From Nocardioides sp. Root122 (GTDB lineage: Bacteria; Actinomycetota; Actinomycetes; Propionibacteriales; Nocardioidaceae): 64,000 bases of DNA. Below are positions 10,773 to 19,547 of the stretch, in pieces. Below the pieces are notes generated by a model. That model did not search any database, was not told where the DNA came from, and saw only the letters and a program-made list of their open reading frames with translations. Every line of letters starts with the position of its first letter. Positions within the stretch are counted from its first letter, which is position 1. The DNA lies in NCBI RefSeq assembly GCF_001425025.1, contig NZ_LMDE01000009.1, forward strand, positions 263,357 to 327,356. The letters are read 5' to 3'. A program made the translations under genes and the position numbers.

Positions 10773-11737
10773 TGGGCGCCGTGACCGAACCCGCCCCCCG
10801 TGTCCTCGTCGTCGGCGAGGCCCTCGTCGACGTCGTCCCCGACCCGGACGGGCAGCCGCGTGACCTGCCCGGGGGCAGCCCGGCCAACGTGGCGATCACG
10901 CTCGGCCGGCTGCAGCACGACGTACGCCTGGTGACCCTGCTCGGGGACGACCAGCGGGGCGCGATGGTCCGGCAGTGGCTCGAGGCCAGCAACGTCCGGG
11001 TGCTCGCCCAGCGCACCGGCAGCGGACGCACCTCGAGCGCGGCCGTCACCCTCGACGAGTCGGGTGCCGCGAGCTACGTCTTCGACCTCGACTGGGAGCT
11101 GCACGAGGTGCCGCACGAGGAGTGCGAGGTGCTGCACGTCGGCTCCATCGCGACCGTGCTGGCGCCGGGCGCCGACGCCGTGCGCGACACGGTGCACCGG
11201 CACCGCGACTCCGCCCTCGTCTCCCTCGACCCCAACGCCCGGCCGGCGATCACCCCGGACCGGGCCGCACCGGCGGCGCGCGTCGAGGAGCTCGTCGCGC
11301 TCTCGCACGTGGTGAAGGTCAGCGACGAGGACCTGCTCTGGCTGCACCCCGGCCACGACCCCGTGGAGACCGCCACCCGCTGGGCGGCGGCCGGACCGGG
11401 TCTCGTGGTCGTCACGCGCGGCGGCGACGGCGCGGTCGCCGTACGACGTGGGGGCAGCGTGCTCGAGGTCGCCGGCGTCCCGGTGGCGGTCGCGGACACC
11501 GTCGGTGCCGGCGACACGTTCAGCGCCGTGCTCCTCGACGCCCTCCTCGGCCTCGGCGTCGGCGGTGCGGGGAGTGCCGAGGCGCTCGAGGCGCTGTCCG
11601 ACGACGACGTGCACACGGCCGTGCGCACCGCGGCGGCGGGCGCCGCGGTCACCGTCTCCCGTCCCGGCGCGGACCCGCCCGACCGCGACGAGCTCACCGC
11701 GGCGCTGGCCCGGCAGGCCGGAGCGGCCGCCGAGTGA
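10769..11737 (+). CDS. PfkB-family carbohydrate kinase (fructokinase-like)
   Basis: Ribokinase-fold sugar kinase of about 322 residues. The N-terminal GEALVDVVP and GGSPANVAITLGRL form the substrate site, and DTVGAGDTFSAVLLD holds the catalytic Asp and anion hole. Two adjacent ATGs (10769, 10772) follow AGGAG at 10763-10767; spacing favours the second, but the first overlaps the previous stop. Likely phosphorylates the ketose produced by the upstream isomerase. Overlaps the next gene by GTGA. Confidence 0.88.
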   Translation: MMGAVTEPAPRVLVVGEALVDVVPDPDGQPRDLPGGSPANVAITLGRLQHDVRLVTLLGDDQRGAMVRQWLEASNVRVLAQRTGSGRTSSAAVTLDESGAASYVFDLDWELHEVPHEECEVLHVGSIATVLAPGADAVRDTVHRHRDSALVSLDPNARPAITPDRAAPAARVEELVALSHVVKVSDEDLLWLHPGHDPVETATRWAAAGPGLVVVTRGGDGAVAVRRGGSVLEVAGVPVAVADTVGAGDTFSAVLLDALLGLGVGGAGSAEALEALSDDDVHTAVRTAAAGAAVTVSRPGADPPDRDELTAALARQAGAAAE

Positions 11738-13074
11738 GTGCCGAGCAGATCCACGACATCGGCAGGCGCCGGGCGTGGGTGATCTGGATCGTCGCGCTCG
11801 CGGTCTACGTCCTCGCGGTCTTCCACCGCAGCTCGCTCGGCGTCGCCGGGATCATCGCCGCCGACCGCTTCCACATCAACGCGACCAGCCTGGCCACCTT
11901 CACGGTGCTCCAGCTCGTCGTCTACGCCGGCATGCAGGTGCCGGTGGGCGTGCTGCTCGATCGCTACGGCTCGCGCACCATGCTGCTCGCCGGCCTGGTG
12001 CTGATGACAGCGGGCCAGCTCGCATTCGCCTTCTCCGCGTCCTTCCCGGCCGCCGTCGCGGCCCGAGCGGTGGTAGGCGCGGGGGACGCGATGGTCTTCG
12101 TCAGCGTGATCCGCCTGGTCACTGCGTGGTTCCTGGTCCGGCAGGCACCGATGGTCACCCAGCTCACCGGCCTGTCCGGGCAGCTCGGCGCGATCGCCGC
12201 CGCCGGCCCGCTGTCGTACCTCCTGCACGAGCTCGGCTGGACCTCCACCTTCGCCGTGACGTCGAGCGTCGGCGTGGTGCTGCTCGTCGCGGTCCTCGCG
12301 CTCGTCAAGGACTCGCCCTACCGCCGCGACGACGTCGTCGCCATCAAGCTGCGCGCGCTCGCCCAGTCGGTGCGGACGGTGTGGGGCAACCCCGGCACAC
12401 GTCTGGGCATGTGGTCCCACTTCACCTCCCAGTTCTCCGCGACGGTGTTCGCGCTGCTGTGGGGCTACCCCTTCCTCGTGCGCGGACTCGGCTGGAGCAC
12501 GGCCTCGGCCAGCACCCTGCTGATGGCGATGACGGCGTGGGCCGTGGTGAGCGGGCTGGGACTGGCTCGGCTCGTCGGACGCCTTCCCTACTACCGCTCG
12601 TTCATCGTCATCGGCGTGGTCCTCGCGATGGTCGTGCCCTGGACCGCCGTGCTGCTGTGGCCCGGACCGGCACCGGTGTGGCTGGTCGTGGTGATGACCT
12701 TCGCCACGGCCAGCGGCGGCCCGGCGTCGATGGTGGCCTTCGACCTGGCGCGGTCGTTCACCCCGCCGCACGAGGCCGGACGCGCGAACGGCCTGGTCAA
12801 CGTCGGCGGCTTCACCGCCTCGCTGCTGACCATGGCGCTGATCGGGGTGGTGCTCGACCTCGTCGAGCCGGGCGGCATGGACGCCTACACGCTCGGCGAC
12901 TTCAAGCTCGCCCTGTCGGTGCAGTACCTCTTCTGGACCTTCGGCGTCGTGCAGATCCTGCGCTACCGCCGCCGCGGGATCGCCCACCTCGCGCGCGTCC
13001 ACCCGGGCTCGATCGCGCAGATGAGGGCCGGGCAGCCCTTCGTGCACCCGGGCATCGGCACCGAGGGCGTCTGA
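11734..13074 (+). CDS. MFS transporter
   Basis: Major facilitator protein of 446 residues with about twelve hydrophobic segments and the loop 2-3 motif GVLLDRYGSR. GTG start inside the stop of the kinase gene. Position at the end of the isomerase-kinase operon suggests it imports the sugar used there, but no substrate can be read from the sequence. A perfect hairpin follows 9 bp later. Confidence 0.85.
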   Translation: MSAEQIHDIGRRRAWVIWIVALAVYVLAVFHRSSLGVAGIIAADRFHINATSLATFTVLQLVVYAGMQVPVGVLLDRYGSRTMLLAGLVLMTAGQLAFAFSASFPAAVAARAVVGAGDAMVFVSVIRLVTAWFLVRQAPMVTQLTGLSGQLGAIAAAGPLSYLLHELGWTSTFAVTSSVGVVLLVAVLALVKDSPYRRDDVVAIKLRALAQSVRTVWGNPGTRLGMWSHFTSQFSATVFALLWGYPFLVRGLGWSTASASTLLMAMTAWAVVSGLGLARLVGRLPYYRSFIVIGVVLAMVVPWTAVLLWPGPAPVWLVVVMTFATASGGPASMVAFDLARSFTPPHEAGRANGLVNVGGFTASLLTMALIGVVLDLVEPGGMDAYTLGDFKLALSVQYLFWTFGVVQILRYRRRGIAHLARVHPGSIAQMRAGQPFVHPGIGTEGV

Positions 13075-13083
13075 CCTCCTCCA

Positions 13084-13109
13084 GTGATCCCCGGTCAGCC
13101 GGGGATCAC
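13084..13109. terminator. bidirectional terminator
   Basis: Perfect 11-bp arms GTGATCCCCGG and CCGGGGATCAC around a TCAG loop, placed between the convergent MFS and histidine phosphatase genes. Confidence 0.75.
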
Positions 13110-13118
13110 GCGGGCTGG

Positions 13119-13799
13119 TCAGCCGATCTCGCCGTCCCCGTCGGAGTCGAGGTCGCCCGTGGGGTCCTCGGCGGTCGGGTCCTCGAGCAGCTCGCCGCCG
13201 ACGGGGTGGCCCTGCCACGAGACCATCTCCCAGCCGGCCTCGAAGTCGCCGTCCAGCACGACCAGCGCGGTGTTGTGCAGGGGCTGGGTCGACGGCGGGG
13301 CGTCGGGGTGGGGGACCATCCGGGTGGAGATCCAGGTGCGGAGCGCGGCGCCGTGGCTGACGACCAGGGCCGCGTCGTGGCCCGCCGCGACGATCTCGCG
13401 GACCGCGCGGTCGTAGCGGGCGAGGAACTCCTCGCCGGTCTCCCCGCCGGGCATGCGGTGAGTGAGGTCGCCCTCGAGCCAGGTCGCGACGCTGCCGATG
13501 TAGCCCGCGACGGCGTCGTGGTCGTTGCGCATCTCGAAGTCGCCGGCCTGGATCTCCTCGAGTCCGTCGAGCTGTACGACGCCGAGGCCGCGGTCGTCCG
13601 CCGTGGGCCTGGCGGTCTGGTGGGTCCGCACCCGGCTCGAGACGTAGACGGCGTCGATCGGCTCGTCGGCCAGCACGCGCGCGGCGGCCGCGGCCTGGGC
13701 GCGTCCGAGGTCGGTCAGGTCCAGCCCCGGGTGGGCGGTGTCGAGCTCGCCCGAGACGTTGGCGTGCGTCTGGCCGTGGCGCATCAGCAGGAGTCGCAT
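13119..13799 (-). CDS. histidine phosphatase superfamily protein
   Basis: Phosphoglycerate-mutase-like phosphatase of 226 residues. RHG at 7-9 supplies the phosphorylated His8, and SHGAALRTW near residue 149 supplies the second His. The C-terminus is an acidic tail rich in Asp and Gly. It follows a metallophosphoesterase gene by 22 bp on the same strand, so the two are probably co-transcribed. The substrate is not recognisable; family members act on phosphosugars and other small phosphoesters. Confidence 0.85.
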   Translation of the reverse strand: MRLLLMRHGQTHANVSGELDTAHPGLDLTDLGRAQAAAAARVLADEPIDAVYVSSRVRTHQTARPTADDRGLGVVQLDGLEEIQAGDFEMRNDHDAVAGYIGSVATWLEGDLTHRMPGGETGEEFLARYDRAVREIVAAGHDAALVVSHGAALRTWISTRMVPHPDAPPSTQPLHNTALVVLDGDFEAGWEMVSWQGHPVGGELLEDPTAEDPTGDLDSDGDGEIG

Positions 13800-13821
13800 G
13801 GGTGGGTCCTCGTCGGTGGCG

Positions 13822-14730
13822 CTAGTTGTTGAACTGCGAGGTCTTCGACGAGGCCAGCTCGAACGCCTGCTCCAGCGGGACGGTCTCGAGGGCCCCGGCG
13901 ATGTCGGAGCCGACGTGGCTGACCTCCGTGCCGCGCTCGAGCGGGACGAGGGTGTGCACCAGCCGGTCGTCGTAGGTGTGGACCATGGTGAACGCCTGCC
14001 CGGCGTCGACGCCCGAGACGAAGCGGTCGACCGGTGCCGGGTCGCTGGTGTAGCAGCTCGCCGAGGCCACCGAGACGGGCACGCCGGCGAAGGTCGACCA
14101 CGTCGAGAGGTGCAGGTGACCGGCCAGGATGCCGCGCACGTCGGTGCCGGTGATCACGTCGGCCAGCGACTGCTGGTCGTGCAGCTCGATCAGCTCGGCC
14201 GCGCGCAGCATCGGCAGCGGGAGCGGTGGGTGGTGCATCGCCAGCAGGGTGCCGTGCTCCGCCGGGGTGGCGAGCACGTCGGCGAGCCAGTCCAGCTGCT
14301 CGGGCTCGAGCGTGCCGTGGTGGTAGCCCGGCACGCTGGTGTCGAGGGCGACGATGCGCAGCCCGTCGACCTCGTGCACGCGGTCCTGGAAGCCGTCGTC
14401 GTCGGAGTCGAAGAGGCCGCGGGCGTAGGGGCTGCGCTCGTCGTGATTGCCCATCGTCCACACCACGATCGCGCCCATCGCGGCGGCCACCGGCTCCACG
14501 ATCGAGCGCAGCGTCGCGTAGGCCTCGGGCTCGGCCTGGTCGGCGAGGTCGCCGGTGAAGACGAGGGCCTGCGGCACGGGACGGACCGCGGCGAGGCGGT
14601 CGAGGGCGGCGCGCAGGTGGGCGACGTTGTCGATCACCCCGTAGTGCAGCCGGCCGCCGCCGATGAGGTGCGGGTCGGAGAGGTGGGCGATGGCGTGCCG
14701 CGGGGCGGCGTACTGGCCGAGCTGTCTCAC
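13822..14730 (-). CDS. metallophosphoesterase (CpdA/Icc-like)
   Basis: Calcineurin-type phosphoesterase of 302 residues with all five metal-site motifs in order: HLSDPHL (16-22), GDLAD, GNHD, HHPP and GHLH. Length and motif spacing fit 3',5'-cyclic-nucleotide phosphodiesterases of the CpdA/Rv0805 group, but cAMP as substrate is an inference. GTG start, with TAGGCT at 14743-14738 seven bases upstream, consistent with a leaderless transcript. First gene of a two-gene phosphatase operon. Confidence 0.85.
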   Translation of the reverse strand: MRQLGQYAAPRHAIAHLSDPHLIGGGRLHYGVIDNVAHLRAALDRLAAVRPVPQALVFTGDLADQAEPEAYATLRSIVEPVAAAMGAIVVWTMGNHDERSPYARGLFDSDDDGFQDRVHEVDGLRIVALDTSVPGYHHGTLEPEQLDWLADVLATPAEHGTLLAMHHPPLPLPMLRAAELIELHDQQSLADVITGTDVRGILAGHLHLSTWSTFAGVPVSVASASCYTSDPAPVDRFVSGVDAGQAFTMVHTYDDRLVHTLVPLERGTEVSHVGSDIAGALETVPLEQAFELASSKTSQFNN

Positions 14731-14831
14731 GGCGGACAGCCTAGGGCTCGCGCCGAGGGACGAGCAGTGGTTGGCCAGTCGTTCACGCGCGCGTCGCGCC
14801 GGGGTCGCGACGGCGGCCTAGCGTCGCCCCC

Positions 14832-16325
14832 GTGGTGGCCCGCGGACTCGTCGGCAGCGTGCTCGTCCTGCTCGGCGGGCTGGTCGTCGCGACCCTCCCG
14901 CCGAGCGCGCCCGTGGCCGGTCTGGACGTGCTGGCGATCCTGCGGAGCACGGCCATCGGCCGGATGTCCGGTCTGGTCGTGGTGCTCGCCGGCCTCGGCC
15001 TGCTCGCCTCGGCCTGGCTGCACCTGTGCGGAGCCTGCGCCCGCGCCGACGCCGACGAGCAGCCGGCACTGCTCGCCAGGGTCCGCGGCGCGACGGTCGC
15101 GTGGGCGCTCCCGCTCCTGCTCGCGCCACCACTCTTCTCCCGCGACGGCTGGTCGTACGCCGCCCAGGGCACGCTCGCGCACCGCGGCTTCTCGCCCTAC
15201 GAGCACGGACCCTGGAGCCTGGTCGGGCCCCGGTCGGTCCCCGGGCCGATCGTCGAGGGCGTGGACGCCCGGTGGATGGCGACCCCCGCGCCGTACGGGC
15301 CGGTCCCGCTGATCGGCGGTGACGTGGCGGCGGGCCTGACCTCCGACCCCTGGCTGCTGGTGGTCGCGCACCGGGTGATCGCTCTGGTCGGCCTGGTGCT
15401 GCTCGCCTGGTCGGTGCCCCGGCTCGCCCACTGGTGCGGCGCCAACCCGGCGCTGGCCTCGTGCCTCGTGCTCGCGTCGCCGCTGATGGTCGCCAACGGT
15501 GTGGCCGGGCTCCACAACGACCTCCTGATGGCCGGCCTGATGGCCGCAGCGCTGGTCGCCGCACGTGAGCACGGCTGGGTGGCCGGCGCCGTCCTCGGCG
15601 GACTCGCCGCCGGCGTGAAGCTGCCCGGCGGCCTGGCGTGCGTCGCCGTGGTGCTGCTGACGCTGCCCGTGGCGGCGGGGGCCGCGGCCCGGGTTCGTCA
15701 CACGCTGCGCGTGGCAGCCGTGGCGACCGCGGCGCTCGTCCTGCCGGGCGTGGTCTGGGGGCTCGGCATCGGCTGGCTGGGCGCGCTGACGGTACCGGGC
15801 ACGGTCAACACGCCGCTGTCCCTGCCCACCCTCGTCGGGGGGTGGCTCGACGTGGTCGCCCGGCTCGGCGGGCTCGGCACGGCCGACGGCACGTTCCTCG
15901 GAGTGGTCCGGCTGCTCGGCCAGGTGGGCATCGTCGGGGTCGCTGCCGTCGTGCTGCTCCGGCTGCCCACCGGGCATCCGCGTCAGTCGGTGCGCGCCCT
16001 CGCAGTGGTCATGGCGGCGACCGTCGCCCTCAGCCCGGTCGTGCACCTCTGGTACTTCCTGTGGGTGGTGCCGTTCGTCGCGGTGCAGCGACTGGGTCGG
16101 CGCGCGACGGTCGCGCTGGTGGCGCTGTCACTCGTGTCGGGGCTCGTGGCGCCGATGGACTCCTCGCTGCACGGCGCCTACCTGGCGATCGTGATCGGCT
16201 CGCTGGTGGTGGCCGCGGCGGCGGGGCTGCTGCTGGTCACCCGGCGGGCCCGCGAGCGCCTGGCGGGCCTGGCGACCGGCGAGTGGACGTCGAGCATCGA
16301 CGCCACGGTCGTCGACCAGGGATAG
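14832..16325 (+). CDS. polyprenol-phosphate-mannose alpha-1,6-mannosyltransferase, MptA/MptB-like
   Basis: Multi-pass membrane glycosyltransferase (GT87-like) of 497 residues with about twelve hydrophobic segments. The SRDGWSYAAQGTLAHRGFSP stretch near 100-120 matches the Asp-containing catalytic loop of the Mpt mannosyltransferases that extend lipomannan cores using polyprenyl-phosphate mannose. GTG start with TAGCGT at 14819-14824, so leaderless. Its last 148 bases overlap the end of the convergent GT4 gene. Confidence 0.8.
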   Translation: MVARGLVGSVLVLLGGLVVATLPPSAPVAGLDVLAILRSTAIGRMSGLVVVLAGLGLLASAWLHLCGACARADADEQPALLARVRGATVAWALPLLLAPPLFSRDGWSYAAQGTLAHRGFSPYEHGPWSLVGPRSVPGPIVEGVDARWMATPAPYGPVPLIGGDVAAGLTSDPWLLVVAHRVIALVGLVLLAWSVPRLAHWCGANPALASCLVLASPLMVANGVAGLHNDLLMAGLMAAALVAAREHGWVAGAVLGGLAAGVKLPGGLACVAVVLLTLPVAAGAAARVRHTLRVAAVATAALVLPGVVWGLGIGWLGALTVPGTVNTPLSLPTLVGGWLDVVARLGGLGTADGTFLGVVRLLGQVGIVGVAAVVLLRLPTGHPRQSVRALAVVMAATVALSPVVHLWYFLWVVPFVAVQRLGRRATVALVALSLVSGLVAPMDSSLHGAYLAIVIGSLVVAAAAGLLLVTRRARERLAGLATGEWTSSIDATVVDQG

Positions 16326-17359
16326 CGCTCCGCGCGTCGCCGGGCCGCGGCACGACGGGCGGCGACGGGACGCCCGGCGACCTCGAGCACGGCGTCGGCG
16401 AGGGCCTCCGCGCGCGGCTCGGCCCAGGCTCCGGACCCGGCGTCCACGAGCTCCCGTGCGCCGCCCCGGTCGGCGGTCACCACGGGCGTCCCGGAGGCCA
16501 GCGCCTCGAGGACGGCGAGGCCGAACGTCTCGCCCGGGCAGACGCTGAGCGCCACGTCGGCCCGGGCGAGGGCGCGGCTCAGGAGGGCGCGCGAGTCGAC
16601 GTACCCCCGGAAGCGGACCGGTGCGTCGCCAGCGAGGTCGACCAGCTCGTCGAGGTGGGGTCCGACTCCGAAGACGTCCAGGCGCAGGGGTACGCCGCGC
16701 CGGTGCAGCTCGACGGCCGTGGCGACGGCGAGGTGCGGGCTCTTCTCCCGCGAGAGGCGGCCGGCGTGGACCAGCCGCAGTCCCGCGACCGGCTCGCGCG
16801 GGTGCGGTCGGAAGGTGGCCAGGTCGACGCCGAGCGGCACGCGCACCACCGGGCACCCGGCGGCGTCGGCGACCTGCTGGAACTCCTCGCGGGCGTAGTC
16901 CGAGGTGACGACCACGGCGTCCACGCTGCGCACCAGCAGCCGGTTGAGCAGGCCGATGGAGACCTTGCTGGTCGTGTCGAGCCCGGTGCGCAGCGCGAGC
17001 ATGTCGCCCAGCCGCTCGTGCGAGAGGAGCACCGACCCCACGCCGTTGCGCCGTGCCCATCGGGCGACGGGCAGCAGGCTGAGCTTGTCGCTCAGCTCGA
17101 CCGACGTCGGCTGCCACTGCTCGAGCACCTCGGTGACCCGCCACGGCTCGACGATCAGCCGGTAGCCGCCGCCGACCCGGGGCGCCCGGAGCTGGACGAC
17201 GTCGCCATAGGGCGTCGAGGTGCGCACGTCCTCCGGGCCCGGCACGACGAGCAGTCGCGCGCAGCCCGCGCCCGCGTAGCCCTCGCCGAGGGCGCGCAGC
17301 GCGGTGCGCATGCCCCCCGACGCGGGTCCGACGAAGTTGGCCAGCTGGGCGATGCGCAT
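16178..17359 (-). CDS. GT4 family glycosyltransferase
   Basis: Two-domain GT-B glycosyltransferase of 393 residues. The N-terminal domain opens MRIAQLANFVGPASGGM, an acceptor-site start typical of GT4. The C-terminal nucleotide-sugar domain holds HAGRLSREKSP and the E-x7-E motif in CPGETFGLAVLE. The ATG at 17359 is preferred over an in-frame start six codons upstream because family members begin here. The last 45 or so residues are Arg/Ser/Ala-rich and lie in the overlap with the mannosyltransferase. Sugar and acceptor are unknown; cell-envelope glycolipid work is likely from the neighbour. Confidence 0.85.
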   Translation of the reverse strand: MRIAQLANFVGPASGGMRTALRALGEGYAGAGCARLLVVPGPEDVRTSTPYGDVVQLRAPRVGGGYRLIVEPWRVTEVLEQWQPTSVELSDKLSLLPVARWARRNGVGSVLLSHERLGDMLALRTGLDTTSKVSIGLLNRLLVRSVDAVVVTSDYAREEFQQVADAAGCPVVRVPLGVDLATFRPHPREPVAGLRLVHAGRLSREKSPHLAVATAVELHRRGVPLRLDVFGVGPHLDELVDLAGDAPVRFRGYVDSRALLSRALARADVALSVCPGETFGLAVLEALASGTPVVTADRGGARELVDAGSGAWAEPRAEALADAVLEVAGRPVAARRAAARRRAERYPWSTTVASMLDVHSPVARPARRSRARRVTSSSPAAAATTSEPITIAR

Positions 17360-17410
17360 GGCCGCACCGTGGCCCAACCAGGTGAACGGAGCCCGACGCC
17401 GTCCCGGCCG

Positions 17411-18622
17411 TCAGTGGGCCGGGAGGATGCGGCCCGCGACCTCGCCGAGGGAGATCCGGCCGCCACCGGTGCCGGGCGCGGTGTAGCGCAGCACCACGTC
17501 GTCGCCGTCCTCGAGGAAGGTGCGTTCACGGCCGCCGGCCGTGAAGGGCTCCTTGCCGCCCCAGCTCAGCTCGAGGAGGGAGCCGCGCTGGTCGCGGTCG
17601 GGGCCGGAGATCGTGCCGGAGGCCCAGAGGTCGCCGGTGCGGAGGCTCGCCCCGTTGACCGTCGTGTGCGCCAGCATCTGGGCCGGCGACCAGTACATGG
17701 TGCGGTAGGGCGGGCGGGCGATGACCTCGCCGTCGAGCACGACCTCGACCTCGATGTCGAGCCCGGCCGGGCCGTCGACCCGCAGGTAGTCGAGCACCTC
17801 CGGGTCCTGCCCGGGCAGGTCGGTCCACGCGGCGCCCAGAGCGGCCAGCGGGGTGACCCAGGCGCTGATCGTGGTGGCGAAGGACTTGCCGAGGAACGGA
17901 CCCAGCGGGACGTACTCCCAGGCCTGGATGTCGCGCGCGGACCAGTCGTTGAGGCCGACGACGCCGAAGGTGTGCTGCGCGAAGTCGGCGGTGGGGACGC
18001 GCTCGCCGAGCGCCGAGGGCACGCCGACGACGAAGCCGAGCTCGGCCTCGATGTCGAGGCGCTGGGAGGGACCGTACGACGGTCGCTCGTCGGTGGGTGC
18101 CTTGCGCTGACCCGACGGGCGCACCACGTCGGTGCCGGACGGGACGACCGTGCCGGAGCGGCCGTGGTAGCCGACCGGGAGGTGCTTCCAGTTGGGCAGC
18201 AGCGGCTCCTGGTCGGGCCGGAAGATCCGTCCGACGTTGGAGGCGTGGTGCTCGGAGGCGTAGAAGTCGACGTAGTCGCCGACCGTGAACGGCATCAGCA
18301 TCCGCACCGAGTCGACGGGACTCAGCGCCGGCTCGACGAGGTCGCGCTCGGTCTCGTCGGTGAGCAGGCCGGTGATCCACGCCCGGGTCGACTCCCAGAC
18401 AGCGGGGCCGGCGGCCATGAACGGGTTGAGCGTGGGCTGGTCGAACAGTGCGTGCGTGTCGACCATGTCGGCCGCCGCCACGATGCTCAGGTCGAGCACC
18501 TGGTCGCCGATGCGCACCGCGACGCGGGGGTGCTCGCCGGAGCGTGCGAAGACGCCGTAGGGGAGGTGGTCGACGTCGAACCCGGAGCCTGCGGCTCCCT
18601 CGACCCAGGTCGTCGTTGTCAT
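17411..18622 (-). CDS. fahA: fumarylacetoacetase
   Basis: Last enzyme of tyrosine/homogentisate breakdown, hydrolysing fumarylacetoacetate to fumarate and acetoacetate. 403 residues, with an N-terminal SH3-like domain (DHLPYGVF, about 17-24) and the FAH catalytic domain. Metal-site and catalytic motifs include DFYASEHHA, LPVGYHGRSG, DIEAELGFVVG and GLNDWSARDIQAWEY. The ATG overlaps the stop of the upstream gene (ATGA), forming a two-gene operon divergent from hmgA. Maleylacetoacetate isomerase and HPPD are not in the window. Confidence 0.95.
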   Translation of the reverse strand: MTTTTWVEGAAGSGFDVDHLPYGVFARSGEHPRVAVRIGDQVLDLSIVAAADMVDTHALFDQPTLNPFMAAGPAVWESTRAWITGLLTDETERDLVEPALSPVDSVRMLMPFTVGDYVDFYASEHHASNVGRIFRPDQEPLLPNWKHLPVGYHGRSGTVVPSGTDVVRPSGQRKAPTDERPSYGPSQRLDIEAELGFVVGVPSALGERVPTADFAQHTFGVVGLNDWSARDIQAWEYVPLGPFLGKSFATTISAWVTPLAALGAAWTDLPGQDPEVLDYLRVDGPAGLDIEVEVVLDGEVIARPPYRTMYWSPAQMLAHTTVNGASLRTGDLWASGTISGPDRDQRGSLLELSWGGKEPFTAGGRERTFLEDGDDVVLRYTAPGTGGGRISLGEVAGRILPAH

Positions 18623-19482
18623 TGCGTGTCCACCACTTTCTCGATCAGTCCGAGTGAGATGAGGTCGTCGAGGGGCTCGGTCACCGAGCACGAGCCGAAG
18701 GACGTGAACCAGCGACGGGCAGCGGCCACGTCGACGTCGGTGAGGGCGGCGCCGTCGCGCTGCTCCAGGACCTCGACGGCGTCGGTCGTCGAGCCGCCGT
18801 CCCACAGCGCTGCGGTGGCCCCGAGGACGTTGAGGAAGCCGTGGGCACCGCCGCCCTCCGGCTCGTGGCGCACGGCGCGGTGCAGGCCGGCCGTGGCCTT
18901 GAACCGCAGCTCGCGGTCGAGCGCGGCGTCGATCCAGGTGGCGACCGTGGCGGCGTCGGGGACGAGGTCGTGGTCGACGTTGCCGAGCCGCAGCTTGAGC
19001 CGGTGGTCGCACGCGGCCACCTCGTCGACCGCGGCCAGCCACGAGGCCGTCGCCGAGCCGGGGACCTCGATGAACAGCGGAGCGGCGAGGTCCACGGCGC
19101 GGGCGGCCGCGTCGATGCGGCGGACGTTGCCGACCGGGTCGGCTGCGTCGCGCACGGCGACCTCGAGACCCGCGAGCGTGAGGCCCTTGCGTGCCGCCAG
19201 GGACGCGACCCCCTCGACGGCGCCGGCGCCGGTCGTCAGCACCACCGAGACGGGCACGCCGGCAGGCACCGACCCGAGGTCGGTGTCGGTGACCACGAAG
19301 GAGCCGACGAGCCCCGACCACCACTCCGGGCGACGCGCGTCGTAGGCCGCGAGGGCGTCACCCAGGTGGGCGTTGCCGGGCGGGAACACGGCCGCGTCGT
19401 CGACCAGGCCGTGCCAGTGCTCGGGGAGCCCTGGCGAGGCGTCAGGTCGACCGGTCTCGGGGGGTGGAGGAGTCGGGGACAC
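18619..19482 (-). CDS. uncharacterised protein of the homogentisate operon
   Basis: 287-residue protein that I cannot assign to a named family. It looks like an alpha/beta barrel: repeating hydrophobic strands such as SFVVTDTD, PVSVVLTTG, APLFIEVPG and LKLRLGN, ending in LRFKATAGLHRAVR and GAHGFLNVLGA. It is translationally coupled to fahA and divergent from hmgA, so a role in aromatic-acid or fumarylacetoacetate metabolism is likely. GTG start, preceded by TAGAGT (19494-19489) six bases upstream, consistent with leaderless transcription. No signal peptide or membrane segment is seen. Confidence 0.7.
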   Translation of the reverse strand: MSPTPPPPETGRPDASPGLPEHWHGLVDDAAVFPPGNAHLGDALAAYDARRPEWWSGLVGSFVVTDTDLGSVPAGVPVSVVLTTGAGAVEGVASLAARKGLTLAGLEVAVRDAADPVGNVRRIDAAARAVDLAAPLFIEVPGSATASWLAAVDEVAACDHRLKLRLGNVDHDLVPDAATVATWIDAALDRELRFKATAGLHRAVRHEPEGGGAHGFLNVLGATAALWDGGSTTDAVEVLEQRDGAALTDVDVAAARRWFTSFGSCSVTEPLDDLISLGLIEKVVDTQ

Positions 19483-19506
19483 GCGACTACTCTAACCACC
19501 AGATAG

Positions 19507-19532
19507 CGGACGTCAGTGTCCGATGATCGGAC
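19507..19532. promoter_or_regulatory. operator in the fahA-hmgA divergent region
   Basis: GTCCGAT-G-ATCGGAC (19518-19532) is a perfect palindrome with 7-bp arms. A further CGGAC at 19507-19511 makes a second inverted repeat with its left arm, and another CGGAC occurs at 19541-19545. The cluster lies between the two divergent starts, so one regulator could control both directions. Confidence 0.6.
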
Positions 19533-19547
19533 GATTGGAGCGGACCG

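Noticed and set aside
15638..19345. A 1235-codon plus-strand frame
   Set aside because: Antisense to the GT4, fahA and coupled gene; composition is Arg/Gly/Pro-rich without domains.
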